Of a stretch of 64,000 nt of DNA, positions 11,387 through 24,570 are shown piece after piece. Both the position numbers and the translations under genes were made by a program. The stretch is from NCBI GenBank assembly GCA_013397455.1, contig VYZB01000344.1:314726-378725 (forward strand), read 5' to 3'. Numbering within the stretch: position 1 is the stretch's first letter; each line of letters starts with the position of its first letter. Source of the stretch: Crotophaga sulcirostris. Its lineage: Eukaryota; Chordata; Aves; Cuculiformes; Crotophagidae. Under the pieces are notes generated by a model that was not told where the DNA came from, searched no databases, and saw only the letters and a program-made list of their open reading frames with translations.

Positions 11387-12404
11387 GGTACATGTGTTTG
11401 TGAGGTGTTGACAACCAAACTACACATCTTATTCCCCATAAAACTTAGTTGAATCAGACCATAAAGATCGAGAACTTCTAGGCTCACTCCATGACCAAGA
11501 TGAACTCATGACAGTGTTATCAAACCTAAAAGAAAGCCTGGGCTTTAGTTCAAGGCTGCAGTATTACAAGGGCAGCGAGCTTGGCATGGCAAATTTTCTC
11601 TTTGCAGTGTAAATACTGAGTGATGTTCCTTTCCAAGAGCAGAAAAGATCACAACACCAGACAATGGTAAATGAGCTTTAGGCTGGCCAGTGCTCCCCTT
11701 CAACTGTTTTATTCAATAATCTTCCCTCCTCCCACACTCTGAAGTCTACAGGAGAAAAAGCTATTTCAGCTTTAAAGAGAGCATGAAATGGTATTTAGTT
11801 TTCACAAGGCATTAACCTTCAATCGTGGGACATCCCATTGCCTGAAGGAGGTGGTGTATTCAGTGAGAGGAAAGAGGGAAAACAAATTGCATCTCCTTGC
11901 TCAAAGGCCAAAAGTGGCCAGAGATAGGGCTGCTCATTAACTCCTGCTCTGTGCTGTACAGCAATATTGGGAGAAAGAATTATGAAAACATAATGGGAAA
12001 GCAATGAAATATGACCAAAGTCTTGTAATGATGAAATATAATGACTCATAATGAAGACGAGGCAGAAGGAAAAAAAAAAACTAATTCTTCTGAAACACAA
12101 ATAAGAGACAGGAAGAATAAGAGAAGGAAAGGGGGGATGGAGGAGAAGAGAAAGGAAGCAGCAGCTGGAAATTACTTTTAACTTTCACACTTAGCATTTT
12201 AAAACCAAAAAGCAATTACTGCCAGGGTGGCATTGCCTTTCTGCACATTAATTTCCTATTATGAATAAAATTAATGAGTTTAACAAACTCCTCGTCCTCG
12301 TAAAGTTGTGCTCTTCATTATTGGTGTTAATAATCCGCCAGGGACTCTGACTCCAAAGCTCAGTACCATGTCCTGATTTTTTAAAGTTTAAAAAGATAAA
12401 ACAG
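11387..12404. other. Unique non-coding DNA
   Basis: No gene was recognised. A purine-rich patch lies at 12105-12165. An AT-rich, homeodomain-site-like stretch at about 12240-12350 (ATTAATTTCC, AAAATTAATGAG, GTTAATAATCC) could be a conserved regulatory element; only cross-species alignment would show that. Confidence 0.45.
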
Positions 12405-12623
12405 AGATAAGGTGAGGAAGAAGTTTTTATGAGAAATGGAAAATGATGGTCGGAGCAATCCCAAGCATAAAGAAGTTGTGGCTACCCCATCCCTGGAGGT
12501 GTTCAAGGCCAAGCTGGATGGGGTTTTTAGCAACCGGTGGAAGGTGTTGGAAGGGGGAAGGTGGGTTGGAACTGGATGGGCTTTAAGGTCCCTTCCAACC
12601 CAAACCATTCAGTGATTTTGTGA
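12405..12623 (+). mobile_element. Older CR1 LINE 3' end (ATTCTATG-type)
   Basis: A forward CR1 of a different, older subfamily. It includes AGGTGAGGAAGAAGTTTTT, the GTTGTGGCTACCCCATCCCTGG segment, GAACTGGATGGGCTTTAAGG, CCCTTCCAACCCAAACCATTC and a short AGTGATTTTGTGA tail. Its divergence and internal length change relative to the common CR1 3' end show it is older than the ATACTGTG copies. The left boundary is approximate. Confidence 0.85.
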
Positions 12624-15600
12624 GAAGTTACCACTCCTGCAGCTCAGCAGACAGATTGCTTCTTGAGAGCATTCCTTTATCCACTTTAGTGATAATCGGT
12701 CAGCTTAGCTCAGATGGCATAAATGATATGTTTGCACTAACCTGAGTCTGACGGAAGCAGCTTACAGAGCACTCATGAAACATTCCTCCTGCAGACAAGC
12801 AGACAGCAATCTTTGGTAGAGATATGGGTTACAAATAGCTGGGGCAGGGCTGCACCATTCAAACCTCTGCAAAATAAACCTGCCCAGCATGAGGCCCTTT
12901 GCATCCCGCATTTGAGGCACAGTTACCAATGCAGATCTGAACAGTCAGAGCCAGTATAGCCGTGTACACTGAATATGGACTGAGTTTTCTGAATACCCTC
13001 AGCCAGATTCACTAGAGTTTCAAGCCAGTTTTAATGTTACCAGCATGGCATCGTCCTTAAATTTCCTGTCCTCGACACGTAGGTGTTTACTCCTGTGAAG
13101 TGAACAAACATAGCACAGATCCTTCACGGATCAGAGCACAGAAACACATTTTCTTTTCAAAGCCTTCTGGGCAGAAGGGCTCCCTATATATAAAAAGCCA
13201 GAGTTCACCAGGCAGTGGCAGGTTTAAGTCACCTACTTTGTCCTCTCTGCACATTAGAATTTAAAACCTACAATAAAAAGGCCAAAGGGGGAACTTTAAT
13301 AAAAACATTTTTAAATCTGTTTGAGATTTCAATTGATTCAGCCTCCTGCATTGCCAGCTAATGTTTATACTGCCCTTTCTGCACAGAGTTAAGCACCGTC
13401 GATGCCCTCACACCCTTTTTTTCTTTAGACAAATTGTCTTCTTTCCTCGGCTCTGTTATTTCTTAATGTTATGAACATTTCACAGCCTCTCTCTCTCTCT
13501 TACTGAATGACCAGGGCAGGACTTGGTTCACCTGAAGCCAACGGTCTTTGTCAGAGGGTGAGTGCAAAAGAGGTTAGAAATAAACTCAGATGCCAGACTC
13601 CTAATGTCACTTGCCCCAAGCTAGAGGCAACCAGGTCCCAATCCTGTATAAATCCACATTGGCACTGACTGGTAGCATTTGGGTGATGGCATGAGCTGTT
13701 TGGCCAAGATCATTTTCAGTGGGAACAGATAAGTCTCTGTACCAAGAAATCCCCACTTCAGGTGGCACTAACTCCACTTCACTGGTTTCTGCTGGCCATA
13801 AATGAGAGCAATTTCTCAGCTGCAGAGGCCAGAGGGGGAGGTTTGAAGCATTGCGATGGTACAAGGTGTGGAGTGAGAATTTTCTCATTTTGTTTCCCTC
13901 CTGCAGAGGATTCCAAGTGCTACAGCTGCTGCACTAGCACCTTTCATCAGCTCTGATCTATTTATGAAAGCGTTTAAAGTACACAAAGACTGAATTTCCA
14001 TTCAGTGCAGACATCTCTTTGCTAGAAAATGTCCTTTATTTCTCTCTTGGGTACAGAGAGATCTCAAGGAGTCATCAAAGAAGAAGGAAGACAAGACAAG
14101 AGAAAATGACTATTCAAAATATAGGAATGCACATGCTCTACCCAGGCAAACTCCAAGTTCTTGCGTGCAAACTTAGGGCAATTTCAGAACCAAGCTTACC
14201 CAGCCCTGTTTAGTTCTGCTCTGCCTGCAGACGTGTGGTACCAGAGTGTCCCAACATACCTTACCCCTGTGACCCCATCCTCATCCAGAGATAATTATAT
14301 CTTCATCCAATAGACATGGTACCCCACAACTGAGCAGCTTCTCAGGGTTTTGATCTTCAAAGGTCTTTGTGTGGCCCTAAGCCTTATTTGAGCCTGGTTT
14401 TTCAAGCCCTTCTGTGCATGCAGAATTGCTCACTTTCTCCTCATCTCTTCTGAAGTGCTTATCTCTACCCATCTGCACAAACATGAGTGGATTTATATTT
14501 ATAGAACTGAGATGGGAGTTCATGCGGAAGGTTACTGTCCCTGTTTTACACTGTGTTCAAAGGGAGAGGGAGGGCAAAGTTGAAATACAAACCATCCAAT
14601 ATTTAAATTCTCCTTTAATTTTGTAGTCTGCTTTGAGACACTCAGCACTTAGTCCTGTGCAGCAAAAGGTTGCCTTAAATGTGCTTGTGCCCTGTGATTC
14701 TGAAATGGATCAAATGGAAATACAAAACTCAATGAAATTTGCATGCCTTTCTTCCTAAGGTTCAGCTCAAAATCTCTAATGATGATAAATAAATACATAA
14801 GATTCTGCTGTGGTCATCAGGAGAGTTTTGAAACATTGCAAACCAAAGCAAAATGTAACTCTGTCCTTGAAATCATCTCCAATCCCAGTAGCTCTCATTT
14901 CACCCGACCTAAGATAGTGGAAGTTTAGGGAAGAAAACTCTAGTACTTCCAAGAAGAACCATAGTTTTGAAAATAAGGACTTCAATTAAAATGGAAATGT
15001 TGAAGGAGATGTGGTGGTGAACAGACCAAGTCCTGAGCTCCTGCGTAGCCTCTGACCTGGCATCAGAACTGTGTGAACACAGCCTGGGGGTCTCCCATCC
15101 TGCAGAGGACAGCCAGGAGTTCCTCTGGAGCTGGGTGGTAAAGCACCCTGTGATGCTGGCATCCTTCACTGCCTGGATTTCAACCTTCCAGTAAAAAACC
15201 ATAATCTAGATAGCTTTCTCCAAAATTCCTTTGGAGGCCTGATTCTTTTTTTCCCCTGTAGCTTCTTTACACTTAAGGGGGCTGAGATTTGGTCTCACTG
15301 TAATTTACTGCAATTTTAAACCTTATTACCCTCTCAGCATGGTGCTGTATAAATGTAATGCAGGGCCTTTAATTTTCTAGACAAAGGTATTATTTGAGTT
15401 CCTTTCACAGCCTAATTATTACTTAGCAAATATCATGTTGTGGTGAGTATTTATGGATAATTCTCAGATAATACCTAATTATATGGTTAATACTTATAAT
15501 GATGGGAAAGCCTCAAATATTCAAAGTCCAGATTTTTTAGACTATCCCAGAACCCCAGATATTTCCAAGCACTTGTAAACTGAGCAAGGACTTATGGGGC

Positions 15601-16714
15601 TTTTGCTATTTCTAGCATGTAGAACACCTCTTGCTAAAATATCTCAGACTGCTCACTGAATTTGGATTCACATGTAGGTATGGGCTGCTTTGAACTTCAG
15701 CATGACCTGATGTAGCTCTAAACCTGATTAACTCACCAGATAGCCTGAGTGTGTGGATAATTTATAGGACTGAACAGGCAGAACTTTCAGGGAATATACT
15801 TTTAGGGGAAAATGATCTGTGCTAAATGGAGAAAAAGCTTTGGCTCAACTGAAATTTCTCATTTTTAAAAGCATCTGATGGGATGGATAGAGCTTGGAGA
15901 AGAGAAAGTGTTGTGGGGGAGAAGTTTGTTTTGTTTGTCTCAATCTTTGTGAATTTGTAATTATTCTTGGCTGTGAGTGCTCCCCTGCACTGCTGGGATC
16001 TGCAGCATCCCAACATGCTGCACACAGGACAGGACCAACCAGACACACAAATGGTGTTTTCTGTGCAGCAGTGCAGAGTTAAGCTCCCACCTTCAAAGTT
16101 AGTTCATTAAACCACCTGTGTCCTCTTGGGCCACCCCAAATGAAGTTTAGTCTTACCAGGTAACAAATGAGCTCTTGGCCTCCTGGACTTGAATCTATGA
16201 GTCAATACCTCTCCCTGCTGTGAGTGAAGACATAATGAGTAATTCACTGCTGGCTGCCTGCGTAAATGGCTACAGAAATACAGAAATGGTGCCTAGAAAT
16301 CAGATCCTGCAACCTGGAAAGGCAGAGAAATGCAGAGGTAGATGGGGACAGGTAGGTATAAGATTGTAAGAACTGTTTCGAATGGGTCAGAGCAAAAACC
16401 TGGTTGGATGACAGCCCTGACAAAGACCAGCAACCAGTGTTTAAGGAAGAACAGAACAAGTTTGGCACCATCCTGTATCTCCCTCCACATTCTTGCAATG
16501 GTAGTCAGACTGCAGTTAGCTCAGTGTATTTTGTTATTAGTGAACCATCAAGTGAAGACAAAGAAATGGACAAAGCTAAAGCTTTGGTGACTGTTTTCAT
16601 CACCTCCTGGTGTGGCCTTGTGCAAGCATCAGGGAGGATGCCTTCATCCAGCTAGGGCATTGCAGGGAAGGTGGGAGAGCTCTGGAACCTCACTTGTGGG
16701 GTTGTTGCATCACA
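12624..16714. other. Unique non-coding DNA
   Basis: A gene-free stretch of about 4.1 kb. It holds a CT microsatellite (13487-13500) and a TATA-like CTATATATAAAAAGCC near 13183-13198 that may be chance. Open frames of up to 97 codons lie on both strands. No exon, RNA gene or young repeat was recognised. Confidence 0.5.
13487..13500 (+). repeat. (CT)n microsatellite
   Basis: Seven CT dinucleotides in a row after CACAGC. A short simple repeat. Confidence 0.85.
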
Positions 16715-16935
16715 GGATTTGCAACTGGGAAGCCTGGGTTCCACTGGCAGCACCACCTTTGACTCGAGCAAGTCGCTTCGTATCCCTTAGCCTTGATTTA
16801 CCCCTGTAAAATGAGTTTAACAGACTACTTCATGAAGTAGTCTCAATTAATTAGCATTTGTAAAACTGCTCTGAGATTCCCAGATGAAAGGCTGGCCTGG
16901 AATAGCAAATTGCTAATGATAATTAATAGTTATTC
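16715..16935 (+). mobile_element. MIR-type SINE relic
   Basis: The order of diagnostic MIR segments is preserved: GCCTGGGTTCCACTGGCAGC, GAGCAAGTCGCTTCG, a CCTTGATTTACCCCTGTAAAATGAG segment, then TGTAAAACTGCTCTGAGATTCC, CAGATGAAAGGC and an AT-rich end. These correspond to the MIR core and 3' portion in sense orientation. It is strongly diverged, as expected for an element fixed early in amniote evolution. A 22-bp palindrome lies inside it. Confidence 0.7.
16822..16843. repeat. Perfect 22-bp palindrome
   Basis: The half-site AGACTACTTCA is followed directly by its exact reverse complement with no spacer. It lies inside the MIR relic, where the ancestral sequence is not expected to be palindromic. 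Confidence 0.95.
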
Positions 16936-18273
16936 ATGATCTCTTTACAGAATCCCAAATTATTTTCTGAGGGGAAGAAAGTAGGGATAGAGGCTCTCAA
17001 GACAGAGATCACTAAAACACCCCCCGACAGCGATACCTCCCTGCTCATCCCGCATCCCTCCCCATCATTAATGAGAAGCACTGGCACCTCTTATGAATGG
17101 AGGGAAGGGAAGGTAATAAAACCCCCAGGTGCTCCTGTATTCACTACACGTTCTTCCTCTGGCACACAACGTAGCTGGGGAAGAGTAGGAAGGGGGAGTG
17201 AGGCAGCAGGAGTGGATGAACAGGGGTGTTACATTTCTCTCTCAAATGGATGCAAAGGCAGCCCTAATTAAACAGATGTTCTTAATAATACTCTGACAAC
17301 TGTCCCTGCTTTAATTTGCTTCCGAGTAAAGATTAATATAACAATGCAACAATACTTTACAAGGGGAGAAAAGGGAGCTGAGCTAATAAAAAGCAGTAGC
17401 TTACATGGTATATTATTGCTTTTCTTTCTGCTTGTCTTGCGAATATTTACCTCCTCTGGGAGTAGTTTTCATATTTATTTGATTGCTCCTCCAAGCTAAA
17501 GCTGACTTTGTGGTACGTTGCAAAAGGATTAATGGCAGGGCCAAGAGGTGTGCTGGGTGCACAGGCACATCAGGGTCTCCATGGTGATTCTCCAGCTGGA
17601 GAAAAGATCCCACTGGCGCTGAAGCTAGCAGTGCTATTAACCACAAGCCGTGGTAGCAGAGAATGAATTCCAGGCTCATGTAAATGAAACTTCTGGAGCA
17701 GTGGCAGGGGAGCCACAGGAGACAGGAGATTGCTTTGGGGCTGATCCTCAGACCAAAGAAGAAGTTTCTCTCTGCTCTATAGTCTTGGTGTCCTAGGCTG
17801 ACACAAAAAGAGCAGAAACAGAGAGCCCAGGCAAGCAGGCTGAGAAGAAGACCTCTCCTGAACTCTTTGCAGGGAGTCAAGGCTTCTGTGTAGCTGCTCT
17901 CAAATCACAAACTGGAGCAGGATTAATTTAAAATGAGAATAAGTGCACTTTTGCACCTACGTTCCTTTATGCAGGAGGCCAATAGCCACAAGATAAGACT
18001 GTCACATCTCCTCGTCTGATCACTCTGAGTATGAACTCTTACCTCAGTGGATTTGAGAGACCAAACCTCCAATATCACATCCTAGCCTTAAGATACAGTG
18101 TGACATAATCCTGAAGCATGATATTAAATATAGATTCCCAAGCTGCTCTTCACTTTGATTATAACTCTGGGTAGGCTTGTTAAATAATAAAACAATCCTT
18201 GGCTGGGCAATATTCACTTTTACCCAGTTTGGATTTCACAGAATTTAGCAGCAAGAAAGGAACCAAGGTCTCT
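16936..18273. other. Unique non-coding DNA
   Basis: No gene or repeat was recognised. A 155-codon open frame on the minus strand (17413-17880) has leucine-rich segments but no recognisable family and no supporting context. Confidence 0.5.
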
Positions 18274-18320
18274 TTCACAGTATCACAAGGTTGGAAAGGA
18301 CCTCTGAGATCATTGAGTCC
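18274..18320 (-). mobile_element. CR1 LINE extreme 3' end, young subfamily (copy 8-type fragment)
   Basis: Only about 47 bp: TCACAGTATCACAAGG, GGAAAGGACCTCTGAGATC and ATTGAGTCC. It is the shortest young copy in the window and shows that insertion can stop after about 35 nt of 3' UTR beyond the tail. Confidence 0.9.
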
Positions 18321-20179
18321 ATGTGGATGTACAAATTGTCTCATTCCAGCAAAAATACAAACACAAATGGGAAACAGCAAGCTTATGGATCACCTCATTA
18401 AATTTTTCACCCCAAATCTCTTCCTAACAGCTAGGAGAGTAATTGTGCTAAACACTGGGAACACACATGTGCTGTCTGGCAGAGTGAGAAGCTGAGAGGG
18501 AGTGAAAGAGATGGAGAGAGGGGCAGGAGCAGAGAGCAAGGAAGACAATAAGGGAGCAGAAATACAAGGTGGAGTGGGAGAAAGAAAAGGAAGGATCTAT
18601 GGTAATGGAAAGAAAGAAGGAAGAAAAAGACTCCCAATCAGAGTTACTGATCATTCGACTATACTTTAAATATTTTAAAGCTCTATTTTTCATGCAATTT
18701 GTGAAGCTGTTTATGATAAGGAAGCCCTTAAACAACAAGGGAGAAAGCTAAAGGAAAGAGTGGAAGCTGGCAGCTATGTACATTGGCCTTTGTTGGAATT
18801 AATGAGGCTTGATGACTTTCTAGTTTTTTACAGCTTTCTGAAATGTCAGATGCCACCCAGACTACCTTGGCAGAAGCACGTTACCAACCTCCCACACACA
18901 TCCCTGTACCTGGGTGTCTTCATGCCCCTCCTGACTTCTGACTCCAACCCTCTCTCCACTCATGGACCTTTGAATGTCACAGTGGGGACTGAGGTTCTCA
19001 CGCATGGACTCATTAGGGGTAACACATCATCAGGGCTGTGGTATTATGGCTGTTATTTTATTTTCTGAAGTTAGCAGCACACAATCAATCACCGAGGTTG
19101 AAATGACTGGCTACAGGAGAAAGCTCTTCAGACCTTTGCAGCTAAGAGGCTCCCTTGGTCTCTGCTCTCAAGCAGGGAAAAAGTTGTGCGTGTCGGCTGG
19201 AATCACCATGGCTAAATTGATGGGTGCTCCAGGCTTGGACTGACCTGGTCTTGTTCTTGGCAATTACCTTGCATTGCTCTTGGCTCCTCGTTCATCCAAG
19301 AACTATTCCCAGCACTCCCCACCAGCAGCATCTTTCTGCTGCTACTCCAGTTGCCCTTTTCTTCCGTATCCTTCTGTCCCAGCTTGGCTCTAGTGTTCTG
19401 GGTACAGGGAGGAAGAGGAGCTTGTCAAGCAACCTTCCTAAGTCCATATGCCCCAGGCACACCTCAGTGTGGTGACAGAACAAGAATTAATACAGCGTTG
19501 CAAGGGCAGGCTGAATTATTTAGTTGCCCCATAAATCAGTTGGCTGGAGCGTTCTCTGCACAGCAACAACACTGCCCATTGCTCATTATTCTCCTTTCTA
19601 GGGCTGCCAAGGAGAGTCTCAAAGGTTAATGCCAGAAAGTCAATGCCTTCCCATTCACAGATGCTTTGTTTTCTGCTTCAAATCACCCCTCTCTCTTGCT
19701 GTAGCAAGGCTGATTCAGAGCTCCAAGAAGCACAGGCCCAGGGGGGGACTGAATCACAGCCTCCCACTCTTACTGCCAGCCCAGACCTCTCAGTCAGCAC
19801 TGGGAACAGATCTCTGCTCCCTATGCTGGGTGCAGCTTTCCACCCTCAGTGCCTCAATGGGTGGGGAGGCCTGAACTAGTTCCTCATCCCATTTTTTTAG
19901 CAACCATTTTTACACTCTTAAATGCTATTTGTCTCTGGATATTTGTCATAGTTCTCTATGTGGGCTGACTCATTTAATACGTCTTCTCCCACTTGCATCC
20001 CTCAGAGGTACGATGGTCCTTAGTACAAATGTGCTCAGCTCCATGAGGACTCCATCCTACCAACCTCTCTTGTTTCTTTGAGCAGTGATGCTCAGAGGAC
20101 TCTGCAGCATTCCCAGCCTGTGCAGTGCTGTGGCACGTTACACATGAAATCAGGTTTCACCTTAACAGCATGGCTTAAT
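18321..20179. other. Unique non-coding DNA with a polypurine tract
   Basis: No gene was recognised. It contains the purine-rich tract at 18481-18630. Beyond that there are GC-richer segments with short overlapping open frames of up to 103 codons. Confidence 0.5.
18481..18630 (+). repeat. Polypurine (GA-rich) tract
   Basis: About 86 percent purine on the plus strand over 150 bp by direct count (21 pyrimidines), with many GA, GGA and GAAA units but no fixed period. Such tracts can adopt triplex (H-DNA) structure; this is inference. Confidence 0.8.
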
Positions 20180-20460
20180 AATCATAGAATTATGGAATCA
20201 TCCGGTTGGAAAAGACCTTTGAGATCATCAAGTCCAGCTGTACCTGTCCTCTGTTAAACTGTGTCCCCCAGAAACTCATCTACCTGTCTTTTAAACACCT
20301 CCAGGGATGGGGACTCAACCACCTCCCTGGGCAGCCTTTCCAGTGCCTAACCACCCTTTCAGTGAAGAATTTTTTCCTAATATCCAGCCTAAACCTGCTC
20401 TAGCTCAACTTATGGCCATTTCCTCTTGTCCTATTCACCTGTCACTTGGGAGAAGAGACC
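20180..20460 (-). mobile_element. Older CR1 LINE 3' end (ATTCTATG-type)
   Basis: A reverse CR1 with the classical tail (AATCATAGAATTATGGAATCA), then GGTTGGAAAAGACCTTTGAG and ATCATCAAGTCCAGC. The ORF2 C-terminal codons follow (CACCTCCAGGGATGGGGAC, CACCTCCCTGGGCAGCC, CACCCTTTCAGTGAAGAA). It ends at TTGGGAGAAGAGACC. It is a different and more diverged subfamily from the ATACTGTG copies, and the reading frame is degraded. Confidence 0.93.
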
Positions 20461-22626
20461 AGAAGAGCAAAGAGCATGCACAAACCTGCTGTATGCCCTT
20501 CCTTTTTCAAGGCACAGCTAAGCCTCATAAACTAATGGCAAGCCCTAAAAATATGCAGCCATGGTGCACTAAGTCTTCTAAGAGATACAGCAGATTTGTC
20601 CTTGACAATGACTGTTGACTGCTAATGAATATCGTATCTCTAAGTTATTCAAGGGCCTCAAAGAGTCTTAGAGGAATAGATAAATCCCGTTTTTTAATTC
20701 CAGAAAGATCTCCCTAAATAGACACTGCTGCACTGGGCTATTTCTCTCATATTTTCTGTGATGTCCATATCCATTTCCCTTCCAGCATCTCCAGGTGTGG
20801 GACCACAACGGAAAATGTGAAATTCACTCAACATCTTTAAATTATATTGAGTTACTGCCGGGTCTAACAGAGCTCTGCAAAGCACTGGTTCCAACTCAAC
20901 ATTATTCAGTTAGTCCATTTTGCTGATTACCATCTGGGTCACTGTTGTCAGGGCTACAGCTGGCTCAGTGTTTACTCATAGATTGTATTGGAAAATACAC
21001 CTGGGGATATGGGGGTATTAAAAATAACAGACCTTCAGTGTAACATGATTTCAAAACATCCCCACAGCTGCTCTACTGATCCTACAGTGAAGTTCAGTTC
21101 ATTAATTTTGTCCACCTTAAGTAAAGCAAAAATAAAAACAGGTTTTCATGTGATCTCTGCACTGAGGGTGGATGTGTGATGCAGAGGAGGGTGGCCTGGA
21201 TTACTTTACCTGCCATCCAGTGTGTGTGTTATACATTGGTCTTCACACAAAAAAGATTTCAAGAGGCTGTGTCTGCTTGTACAAGACACAAAACATTTGA
21301 GGACATGTGAGACTTTGTGGAAATATGAGATCCAGAGCACAGAGGGATGCAAGCAACAGCGTTTGTGTTATGACTGTGTATAAAGATGCACAAGAAAGAA
21401 AAGAAAATATAAATATTTGTATTCTGACTGTTATTGTTTAGGAACTCAGGATTGTGTGTCTGATTGCATCTACAAACGAGAAAACAAGTGATCACAACAG
21501 CCTGTGTGTTGGAAAGATTCTGTTTGTAGGATCATAAGAATGCATCTAAGTGCAAAAAGATAAGGGGCAAGAGAGAGAGAGTGAATTGGTCCATAAAAAT
21601 CTGGGATTGAGTGACTGCCTGTCCAGGTGTCACAGTGTGTGTGTGGCTGTGTGTTTGCTGAGTAGCAGCTAAGGGAGGTCAGGCTGGGACAAGCCAGTTG
21701 CAAACACAGGGTCATCAAGAGGCCAGAGCTTCAAGTGAGGACAGCACTGACATAATTTTGCAGTTCAAGCCCAAGTAAGCCCACAAGAAGTGCAGAGTTT
21801 GCAGCTGAGCCCTGGCTTGCGTTTCTCTCCAGCCCGTGGCCACAGGGAGCGCGTGCTGCAGTCGTGTGGCCACTGATTGTGTTATCCTCCAGAGAGCCAG
21901 TGAACTTCCAGACAAGTCGTTTGTTTTCTAAAAAGGCTAAATCCTTATTTTGGCTGAGATGTACCGCTGGCCTGAAGCTCCCAAGGTCTAAGCAAAGCCA
22001 TCAGTCACAGTCAGCGGGGCTGGGCTGCAGGAAAGCGGCCATCCATATCTTTTAGAGACAGGTAAGTACATTGGGAGGAACTGCTGACCTGGTAGAAAGG
22101 CAATTGCTCTAAACAAATGCATAATGGAAAGATGTAAACTGGCCCCTATTTCACTTTCAAGGAGAGGACAAGCTATTTACTGTCCTGAGAGAACCTCCTT
22201 CTTCACTGCCTGTAGATACATGAGCCAAAGACTATAACTGGAGACACAACAGGAGTGATAAATTCAAATTAGGCAGCATTTCCCCAAGAATTCAGTGCTG
22301 TCTGACTGTGTTTTAGGACTGATTTACCCTAAAACACAACTGGTCAAACACTGAGTGTGTGTGAACTATCCCATCAATTAATTGCTCTCATCTGATTCTT
22401 CCCTGGCTGTTTAGGGAAGCTTATACACCAGATGAAATTGGGAATTTAATGCACAGGGTCAAGGCAAAATTCCAGTTGACATCAAAGTGCAACCTTTGCT
22501 TTGTCATCAGTGCCACCAGGTACCAGCCCATGGCACAAGTGAGAATGACCCAGAGGCATTCCAGCAGTCCTTAACACTTTGAGGTGGAATCTCAAGGACA
22601 TGTCACTGCAGGGGCATGGATGGGGT
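20461..22626. other. Unique non-coding DNA
   Basis: No gene or repeat was recognised. A TG-rich patch (21634-21658) is present. Open frames stay at or below 82 codons. Confidence 0.5.
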
Positions 22627-23127
22627 GACACAGTATCACAGTATCACAAGGTTGGAAAGGACCCTGAGATCATCGAGTCCAACCTAGAACCCAACACCAA
22701 CACCAACCCAGCATCTAAACCCTGGCACTGAGTGCCTCAGCCAATCTCCTCTTAAACATCTCCAGGGTTGGCGACTCCACCACCTCCCTGGGCAGCACAT
22801 TCCAATGGCCAATCACCCTTTCAGGGAAGAACTTTTGCCTAATATCAAGCCTAAACTTCCCCTGACCAAGCTTGAGTCCATGTCCTCTCGTTCTGTCACT
22901 GGTCACCCACTTGAGAGAAGAGACCAACCCCTGCCTGACTACAACCTCCTTTTAGGCAGTTGTAGAGAGCAATAAGGTCTCCCCTGAGCCTCCTCTTCTC
23001 CAGGCTAAACAGCCCCAGCTCCCTCAGTCGCTCCTCACAGAGCTTGTGCTCCAAACCCTTCCCCATCTTCGTTGCTCTCCTCTGGACACACTCCAGTATC
23101 TTGACATCTTTCTCAAACTGAACATAT
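22627..23127 (-). mobile_element. CR1 LINE 3' end, young subfamily, longest copy (about 500 bp)
   Basis: A reverse CR1 reaching furthest 5' of all copies. After the tail and 3' UTR, the coding remnant at 22715-22927 reads EALSARV-stop back through [16 protein letters not shown] and [19 protein letters not shown]. Beyond 22927 come the LYNCLKGG segment, the GGAGACCTTAT-like region, CTCCTCTTCTCCAGGCTAAAC, CTCAGTCGCTCCTCACAG and CTCCTCTGGACACACTCC. It stops around AAACTGAACA. It lies beyond the reverse transcriptase core and encodes only the ORF2 tail. Confidence 0.95.
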
Positions 23128-24570
23128 AGCTATGCCACCTGCAGGAGCCTCAGAGAACTTGTTTGCAGATGGATAATCCTGTTTCCCAACTCCTTTGTGT
23201 CATGGAAGTGGCATAAATTGCTAGGGTTCAGTTTCCATGTGATCTCTCTCCCATACAAAAACTGAAATCACTTTATCCACCACTGAAATGCAGCAAATTC
23301 CACCTTGGGTGGAATATGACAGCTATTTAAGGATGATGCTACACAGGCTGAGACAGGAAGTGAAAGGAACTGTAAGTCGTGCAAATCCAAGGGGAATACA
23401 GATAGGAAGAATATTAGTCTGCAAATGGGAAGGTGTCCCAGATCACTGGTACTCAGACATTCAGTTTTGTATCCAGCCAAACAGATACCACCCACTGTGA
23501 CCACACTGCTATGCCAAGGACCTGATTAGAGGTGCTTAACAAACTGATGTTCGTGCTGAACAATTCCCTTTCTAGTAGCACAGGAGTATTTTTTTATTGA
23601 GAAGTCCCACCCTAAATACTCATCAGACTCAACCTGCTTAAGCTCGATAACAGCAGCTCCATTAAAAATCTGTCTCATGCACTGATTTTGCCTTTTTCTA
23701 TCCCCTGTCAGGAGCTCATCAGTAAACAGCTAAGCAGAAACTTGATTAAAAGTGTGAAAAAAGAAGTTTTTCTCCTCTACAGGAAGATTTAAAGCAGAGC
23801 TGTTTCAAGCTCCTTCCCACAACAGGTTTTCACAACTAGTTGCCTGAAATCACTCACACAGAACTATGTAAGTGCCAGCTGTGCTGCCCAGTCCAATTCT
23901 GTTCCTCCCACTAATACATCAACTCATCTCAGCATTCCAGCATCTCTTCAATGGTTTTAATACTGGGAAAGATTTATGCAGAGGTAACTCGTGGTCAAAT
24001 ACCAACAAGCAATTTACAAGCAACACTTCAAAGAGATTCTTGGAGGACACCGAGATCTCAGTTTATGGCACAAGCGCCTTCAAACCAAAAGAAAATTACC
24101 AGATGTAGAACTGAAAGTGGAACAGCTCAAGAGTGGTTGGAATCAGCAAAAATCTACTGGCCAGAAAAATCTGTACCAACATAGAGTTAGAGAACTAATC
24201 TGTCTCTCTGGGTGCATCCAACATCTTCGGATGAGGACATCTAATGCCTTCAATTTGAGGGTTTGGAGGGGCTGGGTTTTTTCCACTACTACTGTCAAAA
24301 CCTCTTCACTCACTTGCTGTTCTGACCATGCATGACTAACTTACAGCATCTTTGGGAGCCTTCAGCACTCTCTATGTCAGATCCCTGTATCAAACATGCT
24401 GTATCTGACCATCAAACTTAATGAAACTTGCTGGAATGAAATATTTTTGAGGCCAGCATTCTAAGGGTTGACGCTGCCTTGATAATGATAAAAGAAATGA
24501 TGTACATATTGGGTTTTCTCTTCTCTGAAATGTAATCCTGGGGCTGTGTGTAAAGAGGTAATTGTATTTG

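Noticed and set aside
11048..11395. GGTGTACATC and GGTACATGTG as a target duplication around the CR1 at 11055
   Set aside because: The match is only about 8 of 9 bases with a gap, so it is not distinguishable from chance.
13183..13198. TATA-box-like CTATATATAAAAAGCC as a promoter
   Set aside because: TATA-like strings occur at several places in AT-rich DNA (also near 26100, 27758, 52811 and 60322). None has a supported downstream exon.
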